This document shows positions 42,071 through 51,940 of a stretch of 64,000 nt of DNA, piece by piece. The stretch comes from Hyphomicrobium sp. (GTDB lineage Bacteria; Pseudomonadota; Alphaproteobacteria; Rhizobiales; Hyphomicrobiaceae). The position numbers and the translations under genes were made by a program. A model generated the notes under the pieces. The model had not been told where the DNA came from and made no database searches. It saw only the letters and a list, made by a program, of their open reading frames with translations. Positions within the stretch are counted from its first letter, which is position 1. Each line of letters starts with the position of its first letter. The stretch spans positions 1 to 64,000 of the forward strand of contig NZ_JAIELN010000001.1 of the NCBI RefSeq assembly GCF_019753045.1. Reading direction: 5' to 3'.

Positions 42071-45000
42071 TCACGTCGAGCCGGAGCCTTCGCTCCGCTT
42101 CTCCATTTGAGCTTTCAGCGCGGCGAGCGCGGCGAACGGTGACGATGAATCGGCCGCTGCCGACTTCGGCGGCGCCGCAGTGATCACTTGCGGCGACCGG
42201 CGTTCTTCGCGGCGGCCATTTCGATTGTCGTCACGGCGCGGACGGTTTGCATCCTCTTTCCTGGCGCCCTGGTCGGGGCGCCGATCCCCACCACCTTTGC
42301 GGCCTTCGAAGCGCGGGCGTTCGCCACGATTTTCCTGGCGCTCGGGTCGACGGTGACGCTGATGGTCGGAGCGATCGTTGCCGGCCGGCGTCTCCGAGGC
42401 CGGAGCTTCGGAATTCGCCGTTGCGGACGATGCCGCGTGCGGCGCGCCTGCGGCGGGCCTGTTCGAATGCGGGCGATGATGGCGGTTCTGGCCGCCCTCG
42501 CGGCGAGGTCCGTCCCGGCGCTCAGGCCGCTGGTGCCGGCGCGGCCGCCAGATCTCTTCGAATTTCTCCGCCTCCGGAGCGGGGGCGGCGGCTTGAGTCG
42601 TTTCCGATGGCGTTGCGACTGCGGGCTGAGCTTCCTCTGCGGGCGACGCCGCCGTTGCTGCCTCGTCGGCAGGCACTTCCGCAGCTGCAGCGTCGGCCTC
42701 GGTCTCGGCGGGCTTCGCTTCGCCGTCGGCCGTTGCTTCGGGCGATGCGATTGTTTCCGTTGCGGGCGCAGGTGCAGCGGCTGCGATCGGACGCCTCTCG
42801 AGCCGGAAGCCCAGCGCCTTCAAAACTTCGCTCAGCTCGTCGACGGAACACCCGAGGATCGACATCATGTCGTCGGTCGCTTTGAAGCCGCCGTCGCCTG
42901 TCGATCCTTTGGGAGGAGCTTCGGTTTTGCCCGGGCCTGACCGCCAGGCGAGCAACGGCCTGATCAGATCGGCGAGCCGCTCGAGGATATCGAGGCGAAT
43001 GGCGCGCGGACCGCAGAGGTGGAATCCGTGAGCGCGATAGAGCGCTTCGGGCGTTGCGGGATCGACCGCAACGCTTGTCAAACCGGGGCGCGGAAGTTGC
43101 GGCGTCGTCCCTGCGGGCACCGGGTTCTTCAGCAACCAAAGCGTCGCCGCGAGGTCGGCCGGCGCCGGCTTCAGCATGAGCGGGAAGAAGATATTGAAGG
43201 CACCGAAGCGCAGCCCGAATTTGCGAAGTTCTGCTCGCGCCGCCTGATCAAGTGCGTTGATCTCATTCGCGACCGTCTCGCGCTTCAATGCGCCGAGACC
43301 TTCCTTGAGCTGGAAGGCGATACCGCGCGCCAAGCCCTGGAGCTCGGTGCTGCGGGACATCTCAACGAGCGGCTTCAACTTATCGGCGATTGTATCGTCG
43401 AGCCACGTCTTGAGACGCGCCAGGACCTTCTCGCGATCGGCTTCGCTCATGGCGTCGTCGGCGAGCAATGTCAGGCCTGGCTGCAACGGATCTTCGCTGC
43501 GTTCGAGCTTTGCAAGCTCGTCCTCGCGCCAGATGATGCTGCCGGTGCGCGTCAGCTTGAATGCTTCGTTCTGAGCCGCAGCGACCCGGCGCGCCCGCAT
43601 GCCGAGTTCACGCGTCACGACCTGCATTGCTGCCTGACGCGTCGCTTTCTCGTGGATGCCGTCGCCAGCCGCGTCGAGAGTGAAGCGGAAGCCTTTGAGG
43701 CGTCCTACGAAGTGATTTTCGACAGTGATCGCGCCATCGTCTGCGATGTCGGCTGTCAGCTCGTCTTTGTCTCGCATGCCCTTCATCAAAGCGCTCGTCC
43801 GCCGATCTACAAATCGTTGTGTCAGACACTCATGCAGAGCGTCGGACAGGCTGTCTTCGATGGCCCTTGTCCGTTCCTGCCAGTGTTGTGGGTCGCCCAG
43901 CCAATCGGGGCGATTGGCGACGAATGTCCAGGTCCGGATGTGCGCGATACGGTTCGCGAGCGTATCGATGTCGCCGTCGGTGCGATCGGCCAACGAGACC
44001 TGCTTGGAGAACCAATCTTCGTCGATACGGTTGTTGCCGCTCGTCAAATGCCGGTAAATATTGCCGACCAGTTCGGCGTGGCTCTGGCCGGAAATCTTCC
44101 TGTAATCGGGAACCTGACAGACGTCCCACAGCAAGGCCACGCGGTCGCGGTTCGTCGCGATATCGGTGATTTCGCGATCTGCCGACAAAGCTTCGAGCGC
44201 CGCGACATCGTCAGCCGTGCGCGCCCGCGTCAGGCGCTGCTCGCGTGGCAGTTCGCGAAGCGATGTGTGCAAAGCGTCGAGCGACGAGAAATTAAGCTCG
44301 CGGTTACGCCATTGCAGCGTCTTGACGCTGTCGAAGCTATGGGTCTCGAGGCGCTCGACCATATCGGCGTCGAGCCCATCGGCAGCGCCGGTTACACCGA
44401 AGGTGCCGTCATTCATATGGCGGCCGGCGCGACCGGCGATCTGGCCGATTTCCGCCGGCGTCAGATTGCGATGGTTGTAGCCGTCGAATTTGCGCAGTGC
44501 AGAGAACGCGACGTGATCGACGTCGAGGTTCAGACCCATGCCGATGGCGTCGGTCGCGATCAGGAATTCGACGTCGCCCGATTGATAGAGCGCGACTTGC
44601 GCATTCCGCGTGCGCGGGGATAGCGCGCCGAGAACGACGGCCGCTCCGCCGCGCTGGCGACGGATCAACTCCGCAAGCGCATAAACTTCCTGCGCCGAAA
44701 AGGCGACGATCGCGGTGCGCGAGGGAAGACGTGTGATCTTCTTCTCACCGCTGTAGGTCAGCTTCGAAAGCCTCGGCCGTGAAATGAAGTTGGCGCCGGG
44801 GATGAGATCGCTGATCGCCTCGCGCATCGTCTGCGCGCCGAGCAGCAGCGTTTCGGACCGGCCGCGGGCATGCAGCAGGCGGTCTGTGAAAACGTGGCCG
44901 CGCTCGGGGTCGCCGCAAAGCTGGATTTCATCGATCGCGAGGAAGTCGACGTCGATATCGCGCGGCATCGCCTCGACGGTCGAGACCCAGTAGCGCGCGC

Positions 45001-45226
45001 GCTCCGGCTTGATCTTTTCCTCGCCCGTGATGAGCGCGACCTTGTCCGCCCCCACGCGCTGCTTGATTTTGTCATAGACTTCGCGCGCGAGTAGTCGCAG
45101 CGGAAGGCCTATCATGCCGCTTTCGTGGCCGAGCATCCGCTCAATTGCGAGGTGCGTCTTGCCGGTATTCGTTGGTCCGAGCACCGCGGTCACGTTTCGG
45201 ATGCGGGCCTCGAGATCACTTGCCAT
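42071..45226 (-). CDS. SUV3-like superfamily 2 RNA helicase with disordered C-terminal tail
   Basis: 1051 residues. The helicase core occupies residues ~10-350: Walker A LGPTNTGKTHLAIERM, DEIQLCGD (motif II as DEIQ), LLGAQTM, VVLGALSPRTRNAQV, FLIATDAIGMGLNLDV, QIAGRAGRH (motif VI). These are characteristic of the mitochondrial SUV3 type. A family-specific helical region follows to about residue 780. The last ~230 residues are low-complexity, Ala/Pro/Glu- then Arg-rich (RPRRHQRPERRDGPRREG), and probably bind RNA. Expected to unwind structured RNA, possibly during degradation; partners are unproven. First gene of the helicase-S4 unit. Confidence 0.93.
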   Translation of the reverse strand: MASDLEARIRNVTAVLGPTNTGKTHLAIERMLGHESGMIGLPLRLLAREVYDKIKQRVGADKVALITGEEKIKPERARYWVSTVEAMPRDIDVDFLAIDEIQLCGDPERGHVFTDRLLHARGRSETLLLGAQTMREAISDLIPGANFISRPRLSKLTYSGEKKITRLPSRTAIVAFSAQEVYALAELIRRQRGGAAVVLGALSPRTRNAQVALYQSGDVEFLIATDAIGMGLNLDVDHVAFSALRKFDGYNHRNLTPAEIGQIAGRAGRHMNDGTFGVTGAADGLDADMVERLETHSFDSVKTLQWRNRELNFSSLDALHTSLRELPREQRLTRARTADDVAALEALSADREITDIATNRDRVALLWDVCQVPDYRKISGQSHAELVGNIYRHLTSGNNRIDEDWFSKQVSLADRTDGDIDTLANRIAHIRTWTFVANRPDWLGDPQHWQERTRAIEDSLSDALHECLTQRFVDRRTSALMKGMRDKDELTADIADDGAITVENHFVGRLKGFRFTLDAAGDGIHEKATRQAAMQVVTRELGMRARRVAAAQNEAFKLTRTGSIIWREDELAKLERSEDPLQPGLTLLADDAMSEADREKVLARLKTWLDDTIADKLKPLVEMSRSTELQGLARGIAFQLKEGLGALKRETVANEINALDQAARAELRKFGLRFGAFNIFFPLMLKPAPADLAATLWLLKNPVPAGTTPQLPRPGLTSVAVDPATPEALYRAHGFHLCGPRAIRLDILERLADLIRPLLAWRSGPGKTEAPPKGSTGDGGFKATDDMMSILGCSVDELSEVLKALGFRLERRPIAAAAPAPATETIASPEATADGEAKPAETEADAAAAEVPADEAATAASPAEEAQPAVATPSETTQAAAPAPEAEKFEEIWRPRRHQRPERRDGPRREGGQNRHHRPHSNRPAAGAPHAASSATANSEAPASETPAGNDRSDHQRHRRPERQENRGERPRFEGRKGGGDRRPDQGARKEDANRPRRDDNRNGRREERRSPQVITAAPPKSAAADSSSPFAALAALKAQMEKRSEGSGST

Positions 45227-45340
45227 GTCGTACTTGACTCCGATCGAGCCCTGGCATTGCAGAGGAGGGCCAAGAGATCAAGGGTTATTCGGCCTCTCCG
45301 CGAAGGGTATCGGGTCGCGCAACCCTGCGCCCTAGGCGGA

Positions 45341-46201
45341 TTATTGCTTCAGCGCAATCTGCTGGTTGTTCGGGGCGGTGATGTTAATCGTATCGATCGC
45401 CATAGTGGCGGAGCCGATGGTCGATGGGACCGTGACCCGGTAAGGCACATAAATTCCGGCCGCAGGCACAGCACGCAGCGCAATCTCAATATGATCGTAA
45501 TCAATCCAGGGATTGACGAAATCCTTGGGCTTATGACCCGCGATCGGCACATATTTCACCTGGCAAACCACGAGTTCAGGCGGTTGCCCGGAGGGATGCT
45601 TCTCCTTGATCGGTTCGCGTCCCTTCAAGGACAAGCGAAGATCGTAGCGCGCCTTGCCGTCGAAAACGGGGATGGTGCGATTGCAGGCATCTGCGGCATT
45701 GGCGTTCGAGATCGCGAGCGTCGCGCCCATCGGATCGAAAACGTTCTGGAGGTTTTCCGGCTTCAACTTGACGGCTTCCGCCGACGGGGACTTGTTGGGA
45801 ACCAGGGCAATCGAAGCGACACGGCTGCCGTCGAAGCTGAGCTTAACGGAAGTCGTTTTCGACTTCGTCTTGGTGCTCATCTCGAAGCTTGCCGGCCGAG
45901 GGCTCCCGCTCACCTCGACAGAACCGCTACCAAGGAAATTTCCCGCCCATTTGAAGGCGCCGAACAGGGCCGAAATCTCGGTCTTGCCGTTCGCCGTGTA
46001 AGATTTTCCGTCGAAGTGGGAGTTGAACCGATATTTTCCGACGCTCAAGCCGTTGAACGAAAGCCGGTAAACTGCGTCAACCTCGCTCGGATAAGTTGCG
46101 TCGCCCGCCTTGGCGGCGTGAAGCGGCAAAACCGCCGCGGCGGCCAGCAGAAAACAGCAATAGGCGCCATGTCTCGTGGCCCCAACACGCGAATTCGGCA
46201 T
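45341..46201 (-). CDS. Exported DUF3108 protein, function unknown
   Basis: 286 residues from ATG 46201 (AGGGAAGAACG upstream); a TTG 15 bases earlier is less likely. Signal peptide MPNSRVGATRHGAYCCFLLA..., cleavage near AKA|GD. The mature part is beta-rich with the DUF3108 pattern YRLSFNGLSVGKYRFNSHFDG near the start and a C-terminal half with a conserved Cys pair (DACNRT, LVVCQVKY) that may be disulfide-linked. Probable periplasmic protein. It is read away from rpmB across 223 bases; proximity of a DUF3108 gene to rpmB is familiar in this order, but no functional link is known. Confidence 0.82.
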   Translation of the reverse strand: MPNSRVGATRHGAYCCFLLAAAAVLPLHAAKAGDATYPSEVDAVYRLSFNGLSVGKYRFNSHFDGKSYTANGKTEISALFGAFKWAGNFLGSGSVEVSGSPRPASFEMSTKTKSKTTSVKLSFDGSRVASIALVPNKSPSAEAVKLKPENLQNVFDPMGATLAISNANAADACNRTIPVFDGKARYDLRLSLKGREPIKEKHPSGQPPELVVCQVKYVPIAGHKPKDFVNPWIDYDHIEIALRAVPAAGIYVPYRVTVPSTIGSATMAIDTINITAPNNQQIALKQ

Positions 46202-46424
46202 CGTTCTTCCCTGCAAATCCCCTTGCGCCAGCCGGTGTTAGGGCGGATTTGCGACGAATGTTGGACTTCGGGTACCGTGAGAACGCAGTCTTGACGTGCG
46301 TCCGGCATGTCCATTATACAGCTGCCGAACCCCCGTAGGCTCTGCTTGCGGGGCACAATTTTTTGCTGCAAAAGCAGGCTTTACATCAACCGCGCTCGTA
46401 AAAGCAGCGGCACAGGAGAGAGTT

Positions 46425-46718
46425 ATGACCAGGCGCTGCGAGCTGACGGGGACTTTGCCCCTCTCAGGCCAACTCAGGAGCCACGCTGAAAACAAGACGA
46501 AGCGCAAGTTTCGTCCCAATCTGCATATCGTGACCTTGCTGAGCGACGTTCTCGGCCGGAAAGTCCGTTTGCGCGTTTCGGCCCGGGCTTTGAAAACCGT
46601 CGAACACCGCGGCGGCCTCGATGCATTCCTTCTGAAGGCTGACAACGACGAGCTGTCGGCGACCTGCCTCAAGCTGAAGCGCGAAATTCAGAAAGCACAG
46701 GCTTCGAAGGCTGCCTAA
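46425..46718 (+). CDS. rpmB: 50S ribosomal protein L28
   Basis: 97 residues: [32 protein letters not shown] and [15 protein letters not shown] are the conserved L28 segments, in the longer alphaproteobacterial version of the protein. ATG 46425 has the ribosome binding site AGGAGAGAGTT; the open frame extends 129 bases further upstream but that part is not L28. Single-gene unit, convergent with the phytase-like gene. Confidence 0.97.
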   Translation: MTRRCELTGTLPLSGQLRSHAENKTKRKFRPNLHIVTLLSDVLGRKVRLRVSARALKTVEHRGGLDAFLLKADNDELSATCLKLKREIQKAQASKAA

Positions 46719-46760
46719 GGCGGGCTCTTCGCCCTTTAGCCGAAATTCAGCCCGGCGCCC

Positions 46761-47831
46761 TTAACCCGGCGGCCGGGCTTTCGCTTGCTCTTCGTCCTTC
46801 AGAACGAACTGCAAAAGCAGCGTGCGCTGCAGCACCTTGTTGAAGTTATCGTCCGAGATCATCGTAATCAGGATTTCTCCCGTCTTGAGGCGCGTGACGG
46901 CGAGACCTTCCATATTATCGATCTGATCATTCATGTCGGCTTCGATCAGCACGTCGCCCTCGGAGGTGTGATCGGGACCGAGGTCATCGGGCGCGATGCG
47001 CCTCAGCCGCATCTTGACGCCTTCCAACCAGCGAAAGCGGCGTTCCAGGACGAAAAGCGTTCCGTCATCGAGGCTCGAAATGTCGGTGACGTCGTAGTCG
47101 CCGATGTTTTTCAGATGGATCGTTCGCGGGCCGCTTGCCGTCCAGAGCCAGCCGGTGTGGTTGCGGGACAAATCGTAGAGCCGTTCCGAGAACGCGACGG
47201 GAGCGCCCTTATAGGGGCCACCCTTCATGACAGTCAGCGCTTCGAGGCCCTGATTGGAGTGCATCTTTTTGGCGCCGGCCGGCAGCTTGAGGCTTCCGCG
47301 GTCCGTCGAAATACCGGCTGACGTCAAGTCGTAGCGCTCGATGCGGTGCCTTCCTTCGAAACCGATGAGAACCGAACCGCGCTCCAAGGTTCCGCTTTCA
47401 AGCGCGATCGATTCAGAGTCGCGGTCACGGTCCCGCCGGATGGGGCGGCCCGACGTATCCGGAAGCGGACCGATGCGGGCGTTCGTTATTCCAGCCGGAT
47501 GAATGCCGTCGTAATCGAGTGTTCCCGTCAGCCACTCACCGGCGTCGGAAATCGAAACGAACGCTTTCGCGTCGTCGTCCATCAGGAGCGCGGACCAGCC
47601 GCCGAATTGCGGTGCGGGAGAGGTCAACTGCAAACCGCCGCGGAACGTCACCTTGGCGAGAGGCTTATCGGCTTCGAAGCGCTTGAACGACGTGATGCGC
47701 TGACTTTCGACGACGATCGGACCGGGCTTCAGCTTTGCGACGTCCGGCTTGCCGTCAGCTGCCGCGGCTCCGGCCGTTATGCCAAAAAGCGCAACGACGA
47801 GGCCGATGCGTCGAAAGCTGTTCAGCGACAA
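46761..47831 (-). CDS. Exported phytase-like/esterase-like beta-propeller protein
   Basis: 356 residues. Signal peptide (RIGLVVALFGITAGAAAAD), then one 'esterase-like activity of phytase' domain: FGGWSALLMDDDAKAFVSISD, RDRDSESIALESG, HSNQGLEALTVM, YDVTDISSLDDGTLFVLERRF, NMEGLAVTRLKTGEILITMISDDNF. These strand motifs suggest a six-bladed propeller with acidic metal-binding positions; true phytase activity is not established for this family. The start is TTG 47831 with GAGGGTC a few bases upstream. It lies 10 bases after the cobT stop and is therefore co-transcribed with cobS-cobT, although no link with cobalamin is known. Confidence 0.85.
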   Translation of the reverse strand: MSLNSFRRIGLVVALFGITAGAAAADGKPDVAKLKPGPIVVESQRITSFKRFEADKPLAKVTFRGGLQLTSPAPQFGGWSALLMDDDAKAFVSISDAGEWLTGTLDYDGIHPAGITNARIGPLPDTSGRPIRRDRDRDSESIALESGTLERGSVLIGFEGRHRIERYDLTSAGISTDRGSLKLPAGAKKMHSNQGLEALTVMKGGPYKGAPVAFSERLYDLSRNHTGWLWTASGPRTIHLKNIGDYDVTDISSLDDGTLFVLERRFRWLEGVKMRLRRIAPDDLGPDHTSEGDVLIEADMNDQIDNMEGLAVTRLKTGEILITMISDDNFNKVLQRTLLLQFVLKDEEQAKARPPG

Positions 47832-47841
47832 GCGTCGACCC

Positions 47842-49734
47842 TCAATGAGCGCGTGCGTACCGGCGCCGCGCCGCGATCGGCTCGTCGGCGTCAGGTTTTT
47901 CCTCGAACAGTTCGACGAGCTTTTCGGTCATCGCGCCAGCGAGCTCGGAAGCATCCGTAATCGTGACGGCGCGCTGGTAGTAGCGCGTCACGTCATGCCC
48001 GATGCCGATGGCGATGAGTTCGACCGGCGAATGCGTTTCGATCTCGTGGATGACCTGGCGAAGATGCTGCTCGAGATAGCTTCCCGAGTTCACCGAAAGC
48101 GTTGAATCGTCGACCGGCGCCCCGTCGGAGATCATCATCAGGATGCGGCGCTGCTCGGGACGATTGACGATGCGGGAATGAGCCCAGGCCAGCGCTTCGC
48201 CGTCGATGTTTTCTTTGAGCAGTCCTTCGCGCATCATCAGGGCGAGCGCGTTCTTCGAGCGGCGCCACGGCGCATCCGCCGTCTTGTAGATGATATGCCG
48301 GAGATCGTTCAGACGTCCGGGCGATGAGGGCTTTCCTGCCGCGAGCCATTCCTCGCGCGACTGTCCGCCCTTCCAAGCCTTCGTCGTGAAGCCGAGAATT
48401 TCAACTTTGACGCCGCAACGCTCGAGGGTGCGCGCGAGAATATCGGCGCAGCATGCAGCGACCATGATCGGCCGGCCGCGCATCGATCCTGAATTGTCGA
48501 GCAGGAGCGTCACGACCGTATCGCGGAAATCGGTATCGCGCTCGCGCTTGAAGGACAGCGCGCCCGTCGGATCGGTGATGATACGCGTCAAGCGCGCGGC
48601 ATCGAGCTGGCCTTCCTCGAGATCGAAATCCCAGCCGCGATTCTGCTGCGCCAAGAGACGCCGCTGCAGCTTGTTGGCGAGCTTTGCGACAGCCGCCGAG
48701 AGCGTTTTCAATTCCTTGTCGAGAAACGCGCGAAGCCGTTCGAGTTCTTCCGGCGTCGACAGGTGATCGGCGCCGATCTCTTCGTCGTAGGCGTGCGTGA
48801 AAACCTTGTAGCCGAACGCTTCCGGGTTATCGAGAACGGTCATGTTCGGACGCCACGGCGCGGGCGTTTCGTCGTCGTCCAGATCGCCTTCGTCGAGGTC
48901 TTGCGGTTCGGTCTCGCCCGACTCCATCGTTTCGTCGGACTCCGAGAGGTCGCCTTCGGACAGCTGCTCTTCGCTCTGCTGATCCTGGCCCTCGGACGCG
49001 TCCTCGCTCTTGTCGCTCGAGTCTTCGGCGCCGCCCTCGGCTGCGCCCTCGTCGCTTTCCTGCTCTTCGTCCTCGGACTGTGGCTGATCGTTCTGATCTA
49101 CCATTTCGAGGATCTTCAGCAGATCGCGGATCTGGCGGCCGAACTGCTCCTGATTTTCGGAGAGCGCTTCGAGCCTGCTCAGAAGCTTGCCGCCGCGGGA
49201 TTCGATCAGCGGCCGCCAAACGTCGACAAGACCTTTCGTCGAAGGCGGCGGCGCCTGGCCGGTGATGCGTTCGCGAATGAGGAGCGCAAGCGCGTCTTCG
49301 AGCGGCGCTTCGGCACGCGTGCTGACGCTACGGAAACGGCCGTGGCTATAATGGTCTTCGAGGCGGGCGGTCAGGTTCGCCGCCATTCCCGGCATGCGAG
49401 CCGATCCGACCCCTTCGACGCGCGCGCGTTCGGCTGCTTCGAACACCGCGCGTGCGGGACCTGCCGATGGCGCGATGCGGCGGTGAAGCTTGGCGTCATG
49501 GCAGCCGATGCGCAGCGCCAAGCTATCGGCCCAGCCGCGCGTCAGCGCGATGTCTTTCGCGGACGGCGCGCGTGGCAGATCGGGAATGTGCACGGCCTTG
49601 CCGGCGACGTCGCCCTTACCCGGGCCGAAGTCGACCTCGACCTCGCTGTCGCCGGCGATGGCACGAACAGCGGGACCGAGAACACGCTTCAGCGGTTCGG
49701 ACGGAGCTTCGCGGCGTTTGGTCGGAAGTGTCAT
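47842..49734 (-). CDS. cobT: Aerobic cobaltochelatase subunit CobT
   Basis: 630 residues. N-terminal CobT domain (about 1-210), an extremely acidic central linker (about 215-295, Glu/Asp/Ser-rich), and a C-terminal von Willebrand A domain with the MIDAS motif [13 protein letters not shown] and a downstream [12 protein letters not shown]. CobT forms a complex with the AAA+ subunit CobS that activates CobN for ATP-dependent cobalt insertion into hydrogenobyrinic acid a,c-diamide (late-insertion B12 pathway). cobS is immediately upstream with a 33-base gap. cobN is not in the window, as is usual in this order. Confidence 0.95.
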   Translation of the reverse strand: MTLPTKRREAPSEPLKRVLGPAVRAIAGDSEVEVDFGPGKGDVAGKAVHIPDLPRAPSAKDIALTRGWADSLALRIGCHDAKLHRRIAPSAGPARAVFEAAERARVEGVGSARMPGMAANLTARLEDHYSHGRFRSVSTRAEAPLEDALALLIRERITGQAPPPSTKGLVDVWRPLIESRGGKLLSRLEALSENQEQFGRQIRDLLKILEMVDQNDQPQSEDEEQESDEGAAEGGAEDSSDKSEDASEGQDQQSEEQLSEGDLSESDETMESGETEPQDLDEGDLDDDETPAPWRPNMTVLDNPEAFGYKVFTHAYDEEIGADHLSTPEELERLRAFLDKELKTLSAAVAKLANKLQRRLLAQQNRGWDFDLEEGQLDAARLTRIITDPTGALSFKRERDTDFRDTVVTLLLDNSGSMRGRPIMVAACCADILARTLERCGVKVEILGFTTKAWKGGQSREEWLAAGKPSSPGRLNDLRHIIYKTADAPWRRSKNALALMMREGLLKENIDGEALAWAHSRIVNRPEQRRILMMISDGAPVDDSTLSVNSGSYLEQHLRQVIHEIETHSPVELIAIGIGHDVTRYYQRAVTITDASELAGAMTEKLVELFEEKPDADEPIAARRRYARAH

Positions 49735-49767
49735 GAACGGCCCAGATTAACGGCCTCGGTCAATCGG

Positions 49768-50775
49768 TCAGCTCAGCGCAACGTTTGCCGTGCTCTCGGG
49801 CAGCTCTTCGCCGAAGCAACGCTGATAGAATTCAGCGACCAGCGGCTTTTCGAGATCATCGCATTTGTTGAGGAACGTGACGCGGAAAGCGAAGCCGATG
49901 TCGCCGAAGATCTCGGCATTTTCGGCCCACGTGATCACGGTACGCGGGCTCATCACCGTCGAGAGATCGCCGTTGATGAAGGCGGACCGCGTGAGATCCG
50001 CGACGCGGACCATGTGCGAGATCTGCTTGCGCTTGGCTTCCGTCTTGCCGAACGACTTGACCTTCGACAGCACGATTTTCGCTTCGTCGTCGTGAGGCAG
50101 ATAATTCAGCGTAGCGACGATCGACCAGCGGTCCATCTGGCCCTGGTTGATTTGCTGCGTGCCGTGATAGAGCCCCGACGTATCGCCGAGACCGATCGTG
50201 TTCGTCGTTGCAAACAACCGGAACGCCGGATGCGGGCGAATGACCTTCGACTGATCGAGAAGCGTCAGCTTGCCCGAGACCTCGAGCACACGCTGAATGA
50301 CGAACATGACGTCCGGGCGGCCGGCGTCGTACTCGTCGAACACGAGCGCGATGTTGTTCTGCAGGGCCCACGGAAGAATGCCTTCCCGGAACTCGGTGAC
50401 CTGCTTGCCTTCCTTCAGCACGATCGCGTCCTTGCCGACGAGATCGATGCGCGAGACGTGGCTATCAAGGTTGACGCGGACGCACGGCCAATTGAGGCGC
50501 GCCGCGACCTGTTCAATGTGGGTCGACTTACCGGTGCCGTGATAGCCCTGGATCATCACGCGGCGGTTATGCTTGAAGCCAGCGAGGATCGCGAGGGTCA
50601 CATCCCGGTTGAAGAGGTAGTCGGCATCGACATCCGGCACGTGGGAGTCAGCCTGCGAATAGGCCGGAACTTCCAGATCGCTGTCGATATTGAATACTTG
50701 GCGGACAGACAGTTTCATGTCCGGAAGGTTGGCGACTGGCGCGCTGGCCGCGCTAGATGACGTGCGCATTTCCAT
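49768..50775 (-). CDS. cobS: Aerobic cobaltochelatase subunit CobS
   Basis: 335 residues, AAA+ ATPase of the MoxR/CobS group. A short N-terminal segment ([18 protein letters not shown]) is followed by Walker [10 protein letters not shown], Walker [10 protein letters not shown], sensor [10 protein letters not shown] and an Arg-finger region ILDRWS-like QMDRWSIV, then a C-terminal lid. Works with CobT and CobN in cobalt chelation. ATG 50775 (GGGAACTCC before it) is preferred to a TTG 15 bases upstream. The J-domain gene lies 89 bases upstream on the same strand. Confidence 0.95.
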   Translation of the reverse strand: MEMRTSSSAASAPVANLPDMKLSVRQVFNIDSDLEVPAYSQADSHVPDVDADYLFNRDVTLAILAGFKHNRRVMIQGYHGTGKSTHIEQVAARLNWPCVRVNLDSHVSRIDLVGKDAIVLKEGKQVTEFREGILPWALQNNIALVFDEYDAGRPDVMFVIQRVLEVSGKLTLLDQSKVIRPHPAFRLFATTNTIGLGDTSGLYHGTQQINQGQMDRWSIVATLNYLPHDDEAKIVLSKVKSFGKTEAKRKQISHMVRVADLTRSAFINGDLSTVMSPRTVITWAENAEIFGDIGFAFRVTFLNKCDDLEKPLVAEFYQRCFGEELPESTANVALS

Positions 50776-50864
50776 GGAGTTCCCGATCAAACCGCCCAGC
50801 TGCCGCGTACGCCTTGAATAGGTGCAACTCCCGTGAGGTGCACTCGGTTCAAAGGGTCAGAGGA

Positions 50865-51488
50865 TTAGACCAGGCCAGATTGCTTCAAGTAATTATAGGC
50901 TTGGAGGATTTCGCGCAACTTTTCCTCAGACCGGCTATCTCCGCCGTTGGCATCCGGATGGTGCATCTTCACCAATTCCTTAAAGCGCGTCTTGATATCT
51001 TGAGGTGTGGCCTCGTTGCCGAGATCCAGAACGCGGAGCGACTTCTGCTCCAATGGCTTCAGCTGGCGGCGAAATGCGGTCGGCCCCGTAGCTGTACGAG
51101 ACGAGCGGGCTTTCCGGTTCGTCCGCTGTGTAGCGTTTACGCGGGCTGCGGCGTCGGCCGTTCTCGCCTCGTCGCGTATGCCGTGCGCCCAGGCGTTGGC
51201 GCCCGTCTTCCAGGTGGGACGGTGACCCGTCAGCGCGTCCTTGCGGAAATTGCTGACCTCGGTGTCGCTCATACCTTCGAAGTAGTTGTACTCCTGATTG
51301 TACTGGCGCACGTGGTCGATGCAGAAGCTGAAAAACTCGCCGTCGCGTCCGCGGCCCTTCGGCGCCTTGTGGCCGCCGGGCTTATCGCACCCCTTCCATT
51401 GGCAAAGGGGCGCCCGCTCTTCCTTCTTGGCGCCTTGGCGCTTCGAGGAGACGCGGATGCTGTCGAAGTATTTCGATTCCAGTTTCAT
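50865..51488 (-). CDS. J-domain (DnaJ-like) protein with N-terminal Cys motif
   Basis: 207 residues. A C-terminal J domain (about 145-207) has the essential HPD in LVKMHHPDANGGD and the helix IV end YNYLKQSGL; there are no G/F or zinc-finger regions of classical DnaJ. The N-terminal ~130 residues show CQWKGCDKPGGHKAP and FFSFCIDHVRQYNQ, a Cys/His set that could bind one zinc, and a family-typical YNYFEGMSDTEV. This is a well-kept class of J-protein next to cobS in Hyphomicrobiales; it should recruit DnaK to specific clients, not identified. Confidence 0.9.
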   Translation of the reverse strand: MKLESKYFDSIRVSSKRQGAKKEERAPLCQWKGCDKPGGHKAPKGRGRDGEFFSFCIDHVRQYNQEYNYFEGMSDTEVSNFRKDALTGHRPTWKTGANAWAHGIRDEARTADAAARVNATQRTNRKARSSRTATGPTAFRRQLKPLEQKSLRVLDLGNEATPQDIKTRFKELVKMHHPDANGGDSRSEEKLREILQAYNYLKQSGLV

Positions 51489-51636
51489 CTTTGAATTATG
51501 AGGGTTGGCGCGGCCCGAAACAAGGCGGCAAGAAAACTCTTGATTTCCGTCCAGACTGTGCGGTCAATCCCTTAATAGGCCCTTTCGGTGCCCATGGCGG
51601 TCCCGCTGTTCAGAAGATTTTCTTTGAGAGACAAAA

Positions 51637-51918
51637 ATGTCGGTTACGGGTCGGGTTCGAGAAAAGCTTATGATCGCGCTTCGTCCGACGCGGCTCGACG
51701 TCATCAATGAGTCCGAGCTGCATGCCGGGCACCGCAATTCGCCTGGAACGGGCGACAGTCATTTTCGCATTCTCGTCGTCTCCGAAGTTTTTTCGGGAAA
51801 GTCTCGTATCGAGCGCCATCGGCTCATCAACGATATCTTGAAGGACGAACTGGCCGGCGGCATTCACGCCTTGGCGCTGTCGCCCCTCGCGCCCGGTGAA
51901 CCTCTTCCGAAGGGCTAA
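51637..51918 (+). CDS. bolA: BolA-family protein
   Basis: 93 residues: VREKLMIALRPTRLDVINESELHAGH in the N-terminal half, HFRILVVSEVFSGKSRIERHRLIN in the centre, and the C-terminal IHALALSPLAPGE of the family. BolA proteins pair with monothiol glutaredoxins in iron-sulfur cluster and iron handling, and some bind DNA. Divergent from the J-domain gene, with a 148-base gap holding both promoters. The arrangement cobT-cobS-dnaJ-bolA is typical of the order. Confidence 0.93.
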   Translation: MSVTGRVREKLMIALRPTRLDVINESELHAGHRNSPGTGDSHFRILVVSEVFSGKSRIERHRLINDILKDELAGGIHALALSPLAPGEPLPKG

Positions 51919-51940
51919 GCGTCCAACGGTTGAAAATTCG

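Noticed and set aside
43019-44623. 534-codon open frame antisense to the SUV3-like helicase
   Set aside because: Lies fully within the helicase gene, whose motifs are intact; no domain or ribosome binding site.
46752-46780. GC-rich hairpin after rpmB (GCCCGG ... CCGGGC followed by TTT)
   Set aside because: Possible terminator for rpmB, but the stem is short and imperfect and it overlaps the 3' end of the phytase-like gene; not called.
48763-50760. 665-codon open frame antisense to cobT and cobS
   Set aside because: Covers two well-identified genes on the minus strand; shadow frame.
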